The notes under the pieces: generated by a model
Databases searched by the model: none
Told to the model about the DNA's origin: nothing
Seen by the model: only the letters and a program-made list of their open reading frames with translations
Assembly: GCA_020026275.1 (NCBI GenBank)
Contig: JAHHQQ010000012.1
Location: 1-57,041, forward strand
DNA length: 57,041 nt
Reading direction: 5' to 3'
Source of the DNA: Bacteroidales bacterium
GTDB lineage: Bacteria > Bacteroidota > Bacteroidia > Bacteroidales > UBA932
Shown here: piece after piece, positions 1 through 9,800 of the stretch
Layout of the letters: each line of letters opens with the position of its first letter
Numbering within the stretch: position 1 is the stretch's first letter
Program-made: the position numbers and the translations under genes

Positions 1-107
1 ACGCTCTCGATCTATCAAATTGTTATTTCGGTACTTGCTTTCTTGTACTTTCCTTTCAATATTTTCAATGAACTTTGTTTGAATATTGTTTTGTTTCAAA
101 CGGACTG

Positions 108-137
108 CAAAGATAGGCACTTTTTATTTACTTCCAA
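108..137 (-). promoter_or_regulatory. Divergent Bacteroidota-type promoter reading off the left edge
   Basis: On the minus strand TTG (137-135) is followed after exactly 19 nt by TATCTTTG (115-108), matching the Bacteroidota consensus TTG-N19-21-TAnnTTTG. Transcription would start near position 101-104 and run out of the window to the left. Confidence 0.6.
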
Positions 138-268
138 ACTTTTTGTGTACTTTTTTTTGAAAAAATTCAATTTTCTCTGAAAACGCCCCTTTTTCCATAG
201 AAAAACGGTAAAAACAAAACTTTCATATATCATATCAAGATTGTAAATTTAGGAAAAAATATGGAAAT

Positions 269-296
269 TTGTGTTGTTTTGAAAAATGTATTTTTG
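269..296 (+). promoter_or_regulatory. Candidate promoter of the chromate transporter genes
   Basis: TATTTTTG at 289-296 fits the -7 box TAnnTTTG, with a TTG at 269-271, 17 nt upstream (slightly short). The transcript would begin around 300-303, leaving only a few nucleotides before the ATG at 308. This makes the in-frame TTG codon at 269 unlikely as a start, since it lies inside the promoter. Confidence 0.4.
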
Positions 297-307
297 ATTA
301 TTTTTCT

Positions 308-868
308 ATGGCATCTCTTTGGAACATTTTTGCCGTATTTGCAAAAATCGGAGCCTTCACAATCGGAGGTGGCTATGCGATGATCCCCCTGATCCAGAAA
401 GAACTGGAGCGCAGAAAATGGATTGATGGCAAGGAACTGCCGGACATCATAGCCATCGCCCAGTCAGCACCGGGAGTCATGGGCGTAAATGTGGCAATCT
501 TTACCGGATACCGCCTGAGAGGATTCAAGGGCAGTCTGGCAGCCGCACTGGGCAGCATCCTCCCCTCTTTCTTCATCATGCTGGCCATTGCCATGCTTTT
601 TACCGGCTATCAGGAAAATCCGATTGTCATCCGGATTTTCTCGGGAATTCGTCCTGCCGTCATTGCCCTCATTGCCGTTCCAATGGTTCAGATGGCCCGA
701 AAAAACAACAAGAGCTGGTGGAATTGGGGCATTTCCATTGCCACTCTCTTTCTGGTAACATTCCTGAATTACTCTCCCATCTACATCCTGGCAGTCGTGC
801 TGGTAATTGGAACCTGCATCACCTTATTTGATGAGAGTCGGAGAAACAAGAAAAAGGAAGGGCAATGA
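308..868 (+). CDS. chrA: Chromate transporter, first half-size subunit
   Basis: Membrane protein of the CHR family, which exports chromate or related oxyanions across the inner membrane. The reading frame opens upstream at a TTG (269), but the ATG at 308 is preferred because it begins the conserved N-terminus and the upstream codons lie in a promoter-like stretch; this gives 186 residues. Near the N-terminus it shows the family motif FTIGGGYAM, then the QSAPG motif and several hydrophobic spans. At this size it is one half of a full-length ChrA, and the partner half follows with an ATGA overlap (865-868). Short-chain CHR proteins of this kind act as pairs. The real substrate could be chromate, sulfate or another anion; sequence alone does not decide. 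Confidence 0.88.
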   Translation: MASLWNIFAVFAKIGAFTIGGGYAMIPLIQKELERRKWIDGKELPDIIAIAQSAPGVMGVNVAIFTGYRLRGFKGSLAAALGSILPSFFIMLAIAMLFTGYQENPIVIRIFSGIRPAVIALIAVPMVQMARKNNKSWWNWGISIATLFLVTFLNYSPIYILAVVLVIGTCITLFDESRRNKKKEGQ

Positions 869-1485
869 TGGATATTGGGATGATACTATTGGAATTGTTC
901 TACACTTTCTTCGTCATCGGCATGTTCACATTTGGCGGAGGCTATGCGATGCTGTCCCTCATCCAGACACAGGTCGTGACCCATCATCAATGGATCGCCG
1001 AAAGCACCTTCACGGATATTCTCGCCATTTCCCAGATGACTCCCGGACCGATTGGAGTCAATTGCGCAACGTATGTCGGATATGAAGTGATGGCTGGAAA
1101 CGCGGAAGGAAGCCCTCTTCTGGGCATCTTGGGTTCCTTTACCGCCACCTTTGCGATTGTCTTGCCGTCTTTCCTCATCGTATTGGCCCTGGCTTTCCTC
1201 TATCAGAAAATACGGAAGAACCGTGTGTTTGAAGGAGTGATGGGTTTTCTCCGGCCAGCAGTAGTCGGTCTGATCGGAGCGGCTGCTCTCATCTTGATGT
1301 TCCATGTCCAATGGGACGGTACCCCCCTCTTCTCACGTTGTGACTTCCAGCTCATCAAGGAAAATTTCATTGACTGGAAAAGCTGGCTGCTGCTCTTCGG
1401 TTCGGCATTCGCCTCGTTCAAGTTCCACCTCAACCCTATTCTCATCATCATCGGAGCAGGCGTTCTCGGATTGCTGCTCTATTGA
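865..1485 (+). CDS. chrA: Chromate transporter, second half-size subunit
   Basis: Second CHR-domain membrane protein, 206 residues, starting at ATG 865 and overlapping the first subunit by four bases, so the two are translationally coupled and probably form a heteromeric transporter. It repeats the same motifs in the same places (FTFGGGYAM, then SQMTPGPIGVN), as expected from an old duplication. Hydrophobic segments run through the C-terminal half. A GC-rich hairpin follows at once (1493-1516). A second ATG at 868 is an equally possible start. Confidence 0.88.
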   Translation: MMDIGMILLELFYTFFVIGMFTFGGGYAMLSLIQTQVVTHHQWIAESTFTDILAISQMTPGPIGVNCATYVGYEVMAGNAEGSPLLGILGSFTATFAIVLPSFLIVLALAFLYQKIRKNRVFEGVMGFLRPAVVGLIGAAALILMFHVQWDGTPLFSRCDFQLIKENFIDWKSWLLLFGSAFASFKFHLNPILIIIGAGVLGLLLY

Positions 1486-1492
1486 AAAACAA

Positions 1493-1516
1493 GAGAGGAC
1501 GCAATGGCGTCCTCTT
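1493..1516. terminator. Terminator between chrA pair and GH20 gene
   Basis: Stem AGAGGACGC (1494-1502), loop AATG, stem GCGTCCTCT (1507-1515). It lies between two convergent genes and could serve both, although the T tract on either side is short. Confidence 0.6.
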
Positions 1517-1543
1517 CATCCTATTCTATAAAAATACTCGCTA

Positions 1544-3202
1544 TCAGTTCTTTCCGCCTTCAATTCCGGGGAGACCGTGCTGACCGATAATTTCCTTGCA
1601 ATAAGTATATCCGGCCTGATCATAGATCCGGAACATATGCTGAAGTGATTTCTTGAAACGGTCGAAGTCCTTGACCTGCTCCTGGCACCACTGCACTTCT
1701 GACAAAGCGTCCATACGAGGAAGAGCCATGTACTCAAGATGTTCCGGTCTGGCGACATATTCTGTCCACAAGTTGGCCTGTACACCCAGGATATGCTTCT
1801 GTGCCTCTTCAGGAATACCCTTGAGCGGCACATATGCATAGACAGAATCAATTGGCAGGAAACCACCGATGGCAAGTGGTTCGAGAGAAGTGTCCTCGGC
1901 CTGATAGTAGTCGAAATACGCATAGGTGGTCGGACTCATCACTGCATCAAATCCTTTGGATGCTGCCTTGATACCTCCAGAGACACCACGCCATGACATG
2001 ACGGTTGCACCTTCAGCAAGATTTCCTTCAAGAATTTCATCCCATCCGATCAGTTTGCGACCGTGCTCATTCAAGAATTTCTGAACTCTGGCAGTCACAT
2101 AATTCTGAAGATACTGCTCTGCTGAATGGTTCTTGTCTGCTTTGAGGCCCAACTTCTTGATTCGTTTCTGGCAATCACGGCATTTTGCCCATTCACCTTT
2201 CAAGCACTCATCCCCGCCGACATGGATATATTCTGAAGGAAAAATGTCCATCACCTCGGCAAGCACTGCCTCCAGGAAGTCAAATGTGGATTCTTTTCCC
2301 GGACAAAGAGCCTCTTCTGCAATTCCCCAGATCTTGCGGACCTCATAAGGACCTCCGGTACAGCCCAATTCCGGGTAGGAAGCCAGAGCAGCCACCATAT
2401 GGCCAGGAAGGTCAATCTCGGGAATAATGGTAATACCACGCTCAGAAGCATAAGCGACCACCTCTCTGAGCTGGTCTTGAGTATAAAAGCCACCATATCT
2501 CACATCATCCACAACAATGTCTTTCGGATCAGATGGATAATGGCCGACCATCGTGCCCTCTCTGTAAGCTCCTATTTCAGTCAGTTTCGGATAAGCCTTG
2601 ATCTCAATTCTCCAGCCCTGATCTTCAGTAAGATGCCAGTGGAGACGATTCAATTTGTGGAGAGCCATGACATCTAGCATCTTCTTGACCTCTTCAACAG
2701 AGAAGAAGTGACGACAGCAGTCCAACATGAATCCTCTATAGCCGAAACGAGGCTTGTCCTGAATAATCACGCAAGGAACAGTCCATTTGACGCCTTCTGT
2801 CTTTTTGCCGGAGAAATACTCCACAGGGAGCATCTGGACAAATGATGACACCGCATACAGAAATCCATTGTAGTCTGCCGCTTCTACGGTCACTTCATGA
2901 GAAGTAACCTTAAGAAGATATTCTTCTGCATCCAGATCTGGATTCGACATAAAATGAAAAGTACCTTTTTCTGCAATCCGGCTCTGTTTTCCAGTAACGG
3001 CGGACAGAGACTGAGCAAAACCGGCAACCATTTTTTCTGTCTTCCGGTCCAAACCCTCCACTGTAAAAGAAGCCCCCGCCACATTAAAGGAGCCACTCTT
3101 CACTTCCATAGAATTGGGCTGAGGGACAATGTTCACTTCAGCCGTCCCTGAACAAGAAGCAAATGCAAAAAGCACTGCAATGCCAAATAATAATTGTTTC
3201 AT
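1544..3202 (-). CDS. Secreted beta-N-acetylhexosaminidase, GH20 family lipoprotein
   Basis: Glycoside hydrolase of family 20, removing terminal beta-GlcNAc or GalNAc from glycans such as mucin O-glycans, N-glycans or chitooligosaccharides by substrate-assisted catalysis. The frame is open from 3241, but the ATG at 3202 gives a clean lipoprotein signal peptide (hydrophobic stretch, then FASC, Cys17), so the mature protein is probably anchored in the outer membrane or periplasm; length 552 residues. A GH20b-type N-terminal domain (about 25-150) precedes the TIM barrel, which begins near YRGFMLDCCRHFF. The catalytic pair is visible in HVGGDE (Asp331-Glu332). It is a single-gene unit with no SusCD partner beside it, so which glycan it serves is open. 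Confidence 0.92.
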   Translation of the reverse strand: MKQLLFGIAVLFAFASCSGTAEVNIVPQPNSMEVKSGSFNVAGASFTVEGLDRKTEKMVAGFAQSLSAVTGKQSRIAEKGTFHFMSNPDLDAEEYLLKVTSHEVTVEAADYNGFLYAVSSFVQMLPVEYFSGKKTEGVKWTVPCVIIQDKPRFGYRGFMLDCCRHFFSVEEVKKMLDVMALHKLNRLHWHLTEDQGWRIEIKAYPKLTEIGAYREGTMVGHYPSDPKDIVVDDVRYGGFYTQDQLREVVAYASERGITIIPEIDLPGHMVAALASYPELGCTGGPYEVRKIWGIAEEALCPGKESTFDFLEAVLAEVMDIFPSEYIHVGGDECLKGEWAKCRDCQKRIKKLGLKADKNHSAEQYLQNYVTARVQKFLNEHGRKLIGWDEILEGNLAEGATVMSWRGVSGGIKAASKGFDAVMSPTTYAYFDYYQAEDTSLEPLAIGGFLPIDSVYAYVPLKGIPEEAQKHILGVQANLWTEYVARPEHLEYMALPRMDALSEVQWCQEQVKDFDRFKKSLQHMFRIYDQAGYTYCKEIIGQHGLPGIEGGKN

Positions 3203-3248
3203 TAGATTATAAAATTGATTATTGGTTAAAAATGTTATCAATATCTTT

Positions 3249-3256
3249 CAAAGATA
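3249..3256 (-). promoter_or_regulatory. -7 box of the GH20 gene
   Basis: TATCTTTG on the minus strand matches TAnnTTTG. No clear TTG sits 19-21 nt upstream. Transcription would start near 3243, about 40 nt before the ATG at 3202. Confidence 0.35.
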
Positions 3257-3323
3257 GATATTTTTTTAGGATAATTAACTATCTTTCGTAATTTCAAATA
3301 CGATTACCGTCAAATTAAAAAAT

Positions 3324-4049
3324 ATGAAAAAGTTATTATTCTATTCACTTCTTGCTCTTGGCATCAGTGTCTTGCTAGTAGGTTGCAACAACTCCCCAAA
3401 AGCGGCACAAACAACAGAAGAAGCAGAAACAGCACTATTGGATTCATTAAAAAAAGTTGAAATGGAAAAAATGAATGAAGCAGAGAAAATGTTGGCGCAG
3501 CTCCCAGAAGAACCAATATTTGACATTGTCACCAACATGGGTACCATTAAAGTAAAACTCTACAAGAAAACCCCGAAGCATCGTGACAATTTCGCCAAAC
3601 TGGCCTTGTCCGGCTACTACGACGGCATCCTCTTCCACAGAGTGATCAATGGTTTTATGATTCAGACTGGTGACCCCTACACCAAAGATTCCACCAAGGC
3701 GAACCTTTATGGAACAGGCGGTCCTGACTATACCGTACCTGCTGAATTCGTCGCAGAATACACCCATGTCAAAGGTGCGCTCGCCGCTGCCAGAAGAGGA
3801 GATACCGCCAACCCTAAAAAAGAATCTTCCGGTTCACAATTCTATATTGTCCAAGATCCTGAAACCTGCGCACAGCTGGATGGCGCCTACACTGTATTTG
3901 GAAAAACTCTTGAAGGTCTCAATGTTGTAGACGCCATTGCACAAGTTCCTGTAAATCAGAGAGACTGTCCGCTGTCTCAAGTCAAGATTCTTACCATCAA
4001 ATTAGATGAGAGCTGTCTTCCTGAAAAAGAAAACGTTACAACAGAATAA
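3324..4049 (+). CDS. Cyclophilin-type peptidyl-prolyl cis-trans isomerase lipoprotein
   Basis: Speeds proline isomerisation during folding of exported proteins. The signal peptide ends in LLVGC (Cys21), so it is a lipoprotein facing the periplasm. A Lys/Glu-rich linker (about 30-60) is followed by the cyclophilin domain (about 66-230). The catalytic Arg is in LFHRVINGFMIQTGD, and the later SSGSQFYI block lines the active site. 241 residues, which is normal for Bacteroidota lipoprotein cyclophilins. The metalloprotease gene follows after 11 bp and is probably co-transcribed; both act outside the inner membrane. A variant -7 box TATCTTTC lies at 3280-3287. Confidence 0.93.
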   Translation: MKKLLFYSLLALGISVLLVGCNNSPKAAQTTEEAETALLDSLKKVEMEKMNEAEKMLAQLPEEPIFDIVTNMGTIKVKLYKKTPKHRDNFAKLALSGYYDGILFHRVINGFMIQTGDPYTKDSTKANLYGTGGPDYTVPAEFVAEYTHVKGALAAARRGDTANPKKESSGSQFYIVQDPETCAQLDGAYTVFGKTLEGLNVVDAIAQVPVNQRDCPLSQVKILTIKLDESCLPEKENVTTE

Positions 4050-4060
4050 CCGATCATAAA

Positions 4061-6661
4061 ATGAAAAGAGCAATTCCCATTATTTTAACCTCCCTCCTGA
4101 TCGTTTTTTCAGGAGGTAATTTATATGCATCCTCTTCGTTGGATGTGGAACTCAAAGCCAATGTTGCCAAGAAAAACATAGACAAGAAGAACAAGGACAA
4201 AGAGAAAAAAGAAGAAAAGAAAGATTCTACAGACTCCAAATCTTCCAAGAAAAATGATTATGAGAAGCTGATAAAAGATTTCGCCTCTTCTGCAAAAGGA
4301 GATTTTATCAGCCTGCACAAAACCAGCAAGGACAAAATCTTTGTTGAAATCCCCAAGAAATATTCTGGCAAAAGATTCCTCGCCGGCGGTGTCATCAAAG
4401 CAACCAGCAACCCGAACATCATGAACTTGGGTTTCAAATATGACGATCCTGAATGTTTGAAAATAGAGTTACAGGATTCTATTGTTCTAATTCAGGAGCC
4501 TAACGAAATGGCATACACCTTGGATCCGGACCTGAAGATGGCATACGAACGAAACTATATTCCAAAGACTTACAAGAGACTGGAGATTGCAGCGTGGAGC
4601 CCAGACAGCAGCAGCGCCTTCTTCGATGCCACTTCTATCATCAATTCCCTGGTCCCAAAGAGCAAGCAATTCAAAGCCGTCAAAGGAGATGACAAATCTA
4701 CTTGGTTCGGAGAAATGAAAGCTTTCAAGGACAATGCTTCCATCAATATTACACAAAATGTAGAGCTCTCTGTCTCTTTCATGGGATTCAAACTCCCAGT
4801 AGGAAAAGGAACCATGACTGCGACTGTCAGCTTCCTGCTTCTTCCTGAAGAAATGATGAGACCAAGAATCCAAGATTCCCGTGTCGGCATTTTCCCGACC
4901 AACCTCAAAGTTGATCTCTCATCAGAGCAGGATGGATACAAATTCGTCCAGTTCGCCAACCGATGGAGACTGGAACCTGTTGATACGGCCGCATGGCTCG
5001 CAGGACAGCAGGTGGAAGTGAAGAAACCGATTGTGTGGTACGTTGACAACTCCTTCCCAGAGACCTGGAAGAGCCCTATCAAGAAAGGAGTTCTGGCCTG
5101 GAACGCCGCCTTTGAGAAGATCGGACTGAAAAACGTCATACAGGTGAAAGATTTCCCGACTGCCGGGGAAGATCCGGAATTTGACCCGGACAACCTCAAA
5201 TATTCTTGTCTGAGATACATCCCGAACTCAACCGCCAATGCGATGGGTCCTTCCTGGACCGACCCGATGACTGGAGAGATTCTCAACGGCACCGTACTGG
5301 TCTACAATGATGTCATCAAACTGGTGAACAACTGGAGATTCATCCTGACCTCCCAAGTCGATGAAAGGGCACGTTGTCAGAAAATGCCCCAAGATTTAAT
5401 GGAAGAATCAATGATCTATGTCATTTCTCATGAAATCGGACACACTCTAGGACTCATGCACAACATGGGAGCCTCTTGGGCTTTCCCTGTAGACTCTTTA
5501 AGAAGTCCTTCTTTCACACAGAAATATGGCACAACTCCATCCATCATGGACTATGCTCGTTTCAACTACGTGGCCCAGCCTGGAGACAAGGGACTGAAGC
5601 TGGTTCCTCCTTCTTTAGGTGTCTATGACGAATATGTCATTGACTGGCTGTACCGTCCTGTCCCACAGGCAAAAGATTTCCGTGAAGAAGCCGAAATCGC
5701 CCAGAAGATTCTGGACGAGAAAGCTGGTGACCCTTTGTACCGATATGGAGCGCAGCAGATGGCAGGCATGACCGGCGAATACGACCCGAGAGCCCGGATA
5801 GAAGACTTGGGAAATGATCCTATCAAGGCAGGAAACTATGGAATCAGCAATCTCCAATATATTCTGGACCATCTGAATGAATGGGTGCTGAATGACATTG
5901 ACCGTACCTATAGAGAATCTCTCTACGAAGAAATCTATTACCAGTTCCACCGTTACATCGGCAACACCATGGCGCAAGTGGGCGGCATCTATCTGACCGA
6001 TGTCAAAGAGGGAACTCCAGGGGATCCGATCGCTTTCGTCGACAAGAATACCCAAAAGGCCTCCCTGGAATGGACTATCCGTCAAATGCAAGAAAGTGCA
6101 TGGTTGGATTGTCCAAAAGTGACCAACCGACTGAAACTTCATGCTCCAGCTTCCAATTTAGTGGTCACTGCCAATGCGAAGAAACTGATGACAACCATTC
6201 CTGAGAACATCCTGCTTTCTCAGAGTTATAATCCAGAAAACGGCTACACGTTAGAAGAGTATTACAAACAGCTCTTCTCTCTCGTCTTCCATGGAGGAAA
6301 ACTGAACAGTCAAGAAAAAAGTCTGCAGCGTGCATTGGTCAACACCATTGCACCTTCCGTCTCTAAATCTTGTGGCACCAAATTGTATGAAAACGAAAGT
6401 GAATTAGAGCCGATCTTTCTTGAAAATCATGAGATTTCCTGCTATAACTTACAAAATGAAAGCAATTTCGGTGAAAGTAAGGATCCATTCCAATCACAAG
6501 TCAATGTTTCCACCATCGATGAAGTGACGGGATACAATGTCCAATTCTTGAAAAAAATTGCAAAAAAGGCAAACAAAGAGCGTAAATGCGGCTCTGCTGA
6601 TAAGAAAGCTCATTATGAATACATCTATAGAAGAGCTGCAAATGCAATTGGAGAGAACTGA
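4061..6661 (+). CDS. Secreted zinc-dependent metalloprotease (DUF5117/DUF4953 type)
   Basis: Large exported metzincin-like protease, 866 residues. The N-terminal signal peptide (about 1-25) is followed by a striking Lys/Asp/Ser-rich low-complexity segment (about 30-66). The middle matches the DUF5118/DUF5117 region found in Bacteroidota zinc proteases. The zinc site is HEIGHTLGLMH: His457, Glu458, His461 and third ligand His467, with a Met-turn-like SIMDY further on. The C-terminal half corresponds to DUF4953. It follows the cyclophilin gene by 11 bp and is separated from susC by a strong terminator. Proteases of this family often sit beside SusC/SusD/DUF4843/PKD-like gene sets, as here, so it may feed peptides or process surface proteins for that locus; that link is inference. 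Substrate unknown. Confidence 0.87.
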   Translation: MKRAIPIILTSLLIVFSGGNLYASSSLDVELKANVAKKNIDKKNKDKEKKEEKKDSTDSKSSKKNDYEKLIKDFASSAKGDFISLHKTSKDKIFVEIPKKYSGKRFLAGGVIKATSNPNIMNLGFKYDDPECLKIELQDSIVLIQEPNEMAYTLDPDLKMAYERNYIPKTYKRLEIAAWSPDSSSAFFDATSIINSLVPKSKQFKAVKGDDKSTWFGEMKAFKDNASINITQNVELSVSFMGFKLPVGKGTMTATVSFLLLPEEMMRPRIQDSRVGIFPTNLKVDLSSEQDGYKFVQFANRWRLEPVDTAAWLAGQQVEVKKPIVWYVDNSFPETWKSPIKKGVLAWNAAFEKIGLKNVIQVKDFPTAGEDPEFDPDNLKYSCLRYIPNSTANAMGPSWTDPMTGEILNGTVLVYNDVIKLVNNWRFILTSQVDERARCQKMPQDLMEESMIYVISHEIGHTLGLMHNMGASWAFPVDSLRSPSFTQKYGTTPSIMDYARFNYVAQPGDKGLKLVPPSLGVYDEYVIDWLYRPVPQAKDFREEAEIAQKILDEKAGDPLYRYGAQQMAGMTGEYDPRARIEDLGNDPIKAGNYGISNLQYILDHLNEWVLNDIDRTYRESLYEEIYYQFHRYIGNTMAQVGGIYLTDVKEGTPGDPIAFVDKNTQKASLEWTIRQMQESAWLDCPKVTNRLKLHAPASNLVVTANAKKLMTTIPENILLSQSYNPENGYTLEEYYKQLFSLVFHGGKLNSQEKSLQRALVNTIAPSVSKSCGTKLYENESELEPIFLENHEISCYNLQNESNFGESKDPFQSQVNVSTIDEVTGYNVQFLKKIAKKANKERKCGSADKKAHYEYIYRRAANAIGEN

Positions 6662-6695
6662 TAATCTGTAATCATTCCTCCCTATATTTTACTTG

Positions 6696-6740
6696 AAAAG
6701 CCATGGAAGTCAAACTTTTGACACAATTCCATGGCTTTTT
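6696..6740 (+). terminator. Rho-independent terminator after the metalloprotease gene
   Basis: Stem AAAAGCCATGGAA (6696-6708) pairs with TTCCATGGCTTTT (6727-6739), followed by a T tract. The loop contains a second small stem GTCAAA/TTTGAC. It separates the cyclophilin-protease unit from the susC unit. Confidence 0.85.
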
Positions 6741-6896
6741 CTGTTTTTTATACCCAATTTTCGGTATTATGTGATATATGATGTTCATTTTTTAAAAAAG
6801 AATACCTACCTTGATTCGAAAACAAAGGTATAGTTTCATTTCTTGACACATTTACGTTCAAGGAACTTATTCAATATTAACTTAATAACTGTAAAA

Positions 6897-9800
6897 ATGA
6901 TGAAACGAGTACTCTCTCGAAAAAGGGCTTCAATATGGAAGGTCCTTTTTTCCTGTCTTGCTTTTATCTTCATTGGACAGGAACTCCAAGTTTCTGCCCA
7001 AGACCATACTGGAAGCAAGATCAAATTTACGGTTTCCGGACAAATCACGGATACAGAAGGAATTCCCCTGGCAGGAACCAGTATTTTTGTGAAAGGTACC
7101 TCAATCGGTGTATCTTCTGATGAGAACGGACAATACATGATTCAAATCCCTTCTGGAAAAAACAGGATTCTAGTCTTCTCTTTCATCGGAATGGAAACCC
7201 AGGAAATACCCATCAACCGTTCCAAAGCGCTCGACATCACTCTCAAAAGCGATACCCGTCTGGATGAAGTGATTGTCAATGGATTCTATACCCAGTCTAA
7301 AGAAACCTTTACGGGTGCAGCTACAATTATCAAAGGAGATGACCTGCTGAAGGTCTCCCCGACCAACCTGGTAAAAGCAATCGTGGAACTCACTCCAGGT
7401 ATGGAGCTCGTCGAAAACAACGCAATGGGCTCAGACCCGAACGCCATACCGAATATCCTGATCCGTGGTGCCAACACCTTGATTACCGACAACAAGCAGG
7501 AAGGCATCAACAATCCAGTCATCATTCTGGATGGTGTCGAGATTACCATGGAAGAACTCTATGATTTGGATATGTTTGACATTGCCCGGGTGGATGTTCT
7601 GAAAGATGCCTCCGCAACTATCCTTTATGGGGAGAAAGGCGCCAATGGTGTCATCGTCATCGAGCGCAAAAAACCAGACAGTTCCAAGATCAAAGTCAAT
7701 TACAACTTTGTCCCGAAATTCAGCTACCCGGACCTGAGTTCATTCAATCTGACCAATGCAGAACAGAAACTGGAACTGGAAAAACTTGCCGGCATCTATG
7801 ACAAACCGGACGGCTCCATGGATGAAGCCTATTTCTACAAATTGCAGAATGTCCGCAAAGGCGTGAACAGCAATTGGCTCTATGAACCTTTAAGACTTCC
7901 ATTCAGCCACAACCATTCCGCTTCCCTCAGTGCCCGAATGGAAAGCCTTGATTTCAGGGCCAGTATCAATTTCAACGACAACTACGGTGTCATGAAAGGA
8001 GACAACCGGCGCAACGGAGGTCTGAATTTCTCCATCGGATACCACCTGAAAGACAAGCTCACCGTTTCCTTCAAGAGTTCCTTCACCATGACCAACAGCC
8101 GGAAATCTCCTTATGGCGAATATTCCGATTACGTGAACATGAATCCTTATGAACCGATTCGTGATGAAAATGGCAACTTGATCCAAGAATACCATTTTGA
8201 CCCTATCCACCCGGGTACTACTGGAGACATCAACCCGCTCTATACAGCTACCTTGTCCAACTTCAGCAAAAGCAAAGGACACAATTTCAACAACAACCTG
8301 TCTGCAAGATGGAACATCACCAAGTTCTTCTACATTACAGCACAAGGCAGTCTCGGCATGAGCTGGGGCAGCTCTGATTCTTTCAAATCTCCGAAAGACC
8401 TCAGCTTCAAGAACACCGCAATGGATAAAAAAGGATCCTACTCCTTCAGCAACCGCGAAAATCTGAGGACTGATGGAAAAATCGTCGCCAATTATGGCCG
8501 TTCTCTCGGTCATAGGGGTTCCATGTTCAGAATCAGTGCCGGCAGCAACATCCAATATTCCAGAAGCAAATCAACCAGCGCACAGGCTGTCGGATTCTTC
8601 AAAGACAATCTATCTGATATCTCTTTCTCCAACCACTATCCTGAAATGGGCCATCCGAGTGGAACAGATCTGATTTCCACCCAAGTCGGATTCTTCGTGA
8701 ACGCCAACACCAGCTTCAGGAACCGATATTTCCTCGATCTTTCCTTCAGGACTTCAGGTTCTTCCAAATTCGGTTCCAACAACAGTTTCGCCCCATTCTG
8801 GGCAGCCGGGCTGGGCTGGAACCTCCACCGAGAAAAGTTTGCAGAAGACTGGACATGGCTCAACAGCTTGATATTCAGATATTCCGTCGGATTCAACGGC
8901 AGCTCTTCTTTCGACTACTATCAAGCTAAAACCGTCTATCAATATAATTCAAACAACTTGTACTATACTGGTATCGGCGCTTTGCCGAAACAAATGGGAA
9001 ACCCTGACCTGAAATGGCAGAGAACACTGAACAACAACTTCGGTCTCACTGGTTCTTTCCTGAACGGCCGTCTGCAGATTGGACTTGATTTCTATTCCAA
9101 CACCACTTACGATATGCTCATGCCTATCAACCTGCCTCCATCTGTCGGCACCAAAAGTATGAACGTGAACTTCGGGCAGATCAACAACAAGGGTATCGAC
9201 ATCAGTTTGTCCGGTCATATCATCAAGACAACAGACTGGTTTTGGAGTATGACCCTCACCGGCGGACATGTAATGGACCAGATCAAGAACATTTCTTCTT
9301 CTTTGAAAGGAAAAGAACTGGGCGACAAATACGATTCCGGCAAACCAAAACTTCTGTTTGAAGAGAACGGTTCCCAATTCGACATCTACGCTATGCGTTC
9401 TGCCGGCATCGACCCGGCCACCGGCAAAGAAATTTTCATCAAGAAGAACGGACAATACACCTACAACTATATGGCAGACGAGCGAGTCGCTGTAGGAAAC
9501 ACCAATCCAGTGCTACAAGGTTCATGGCATAACACCCTCCGCTATAAAGGATTCTCTATCAGCATTTCCACCAACTATACCTTCGGTGGTGACTTTTACA
9601 ATACCACCTTGCAAAACAAAGTGGAGAAAATTGACATTAAACACAATGTCGATGAAAGAGCCTTTACTGACAGATGGAAAAAGCCAGGTGACCTCAGCCG
9701 TTACCTCAGCCTCAAAGAAACCAGTTTCGCTCATTATTCAGAAAGATTTGTAGAAAAGAGGAATGAACTCTACATTTCCAACATCCAGTTCATGTACGAT

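Larger units (their letters stand above)
1..307. other. Intergenic region at left edge with two outward promoters
   Basis: AT-rich stretch with no supportable gene. It carries a well-formed Bacteroidota promoter facing left (minus strand, 108-137) and a second one facing right just ahead of the chromate transporter (269-296). A divergent gene therefore probably starts just beyond the left edge. No repeat, tRNA or terminator was seen. Confidence 0.6.

Noticed and set aside
6807..6830. Inverted repeat TACCTT / AAGGTA upstream of susC
   Set aside because: Six-base arms in AT-rich DNA are easily due to chance, and it is not placed on a clear promoter.
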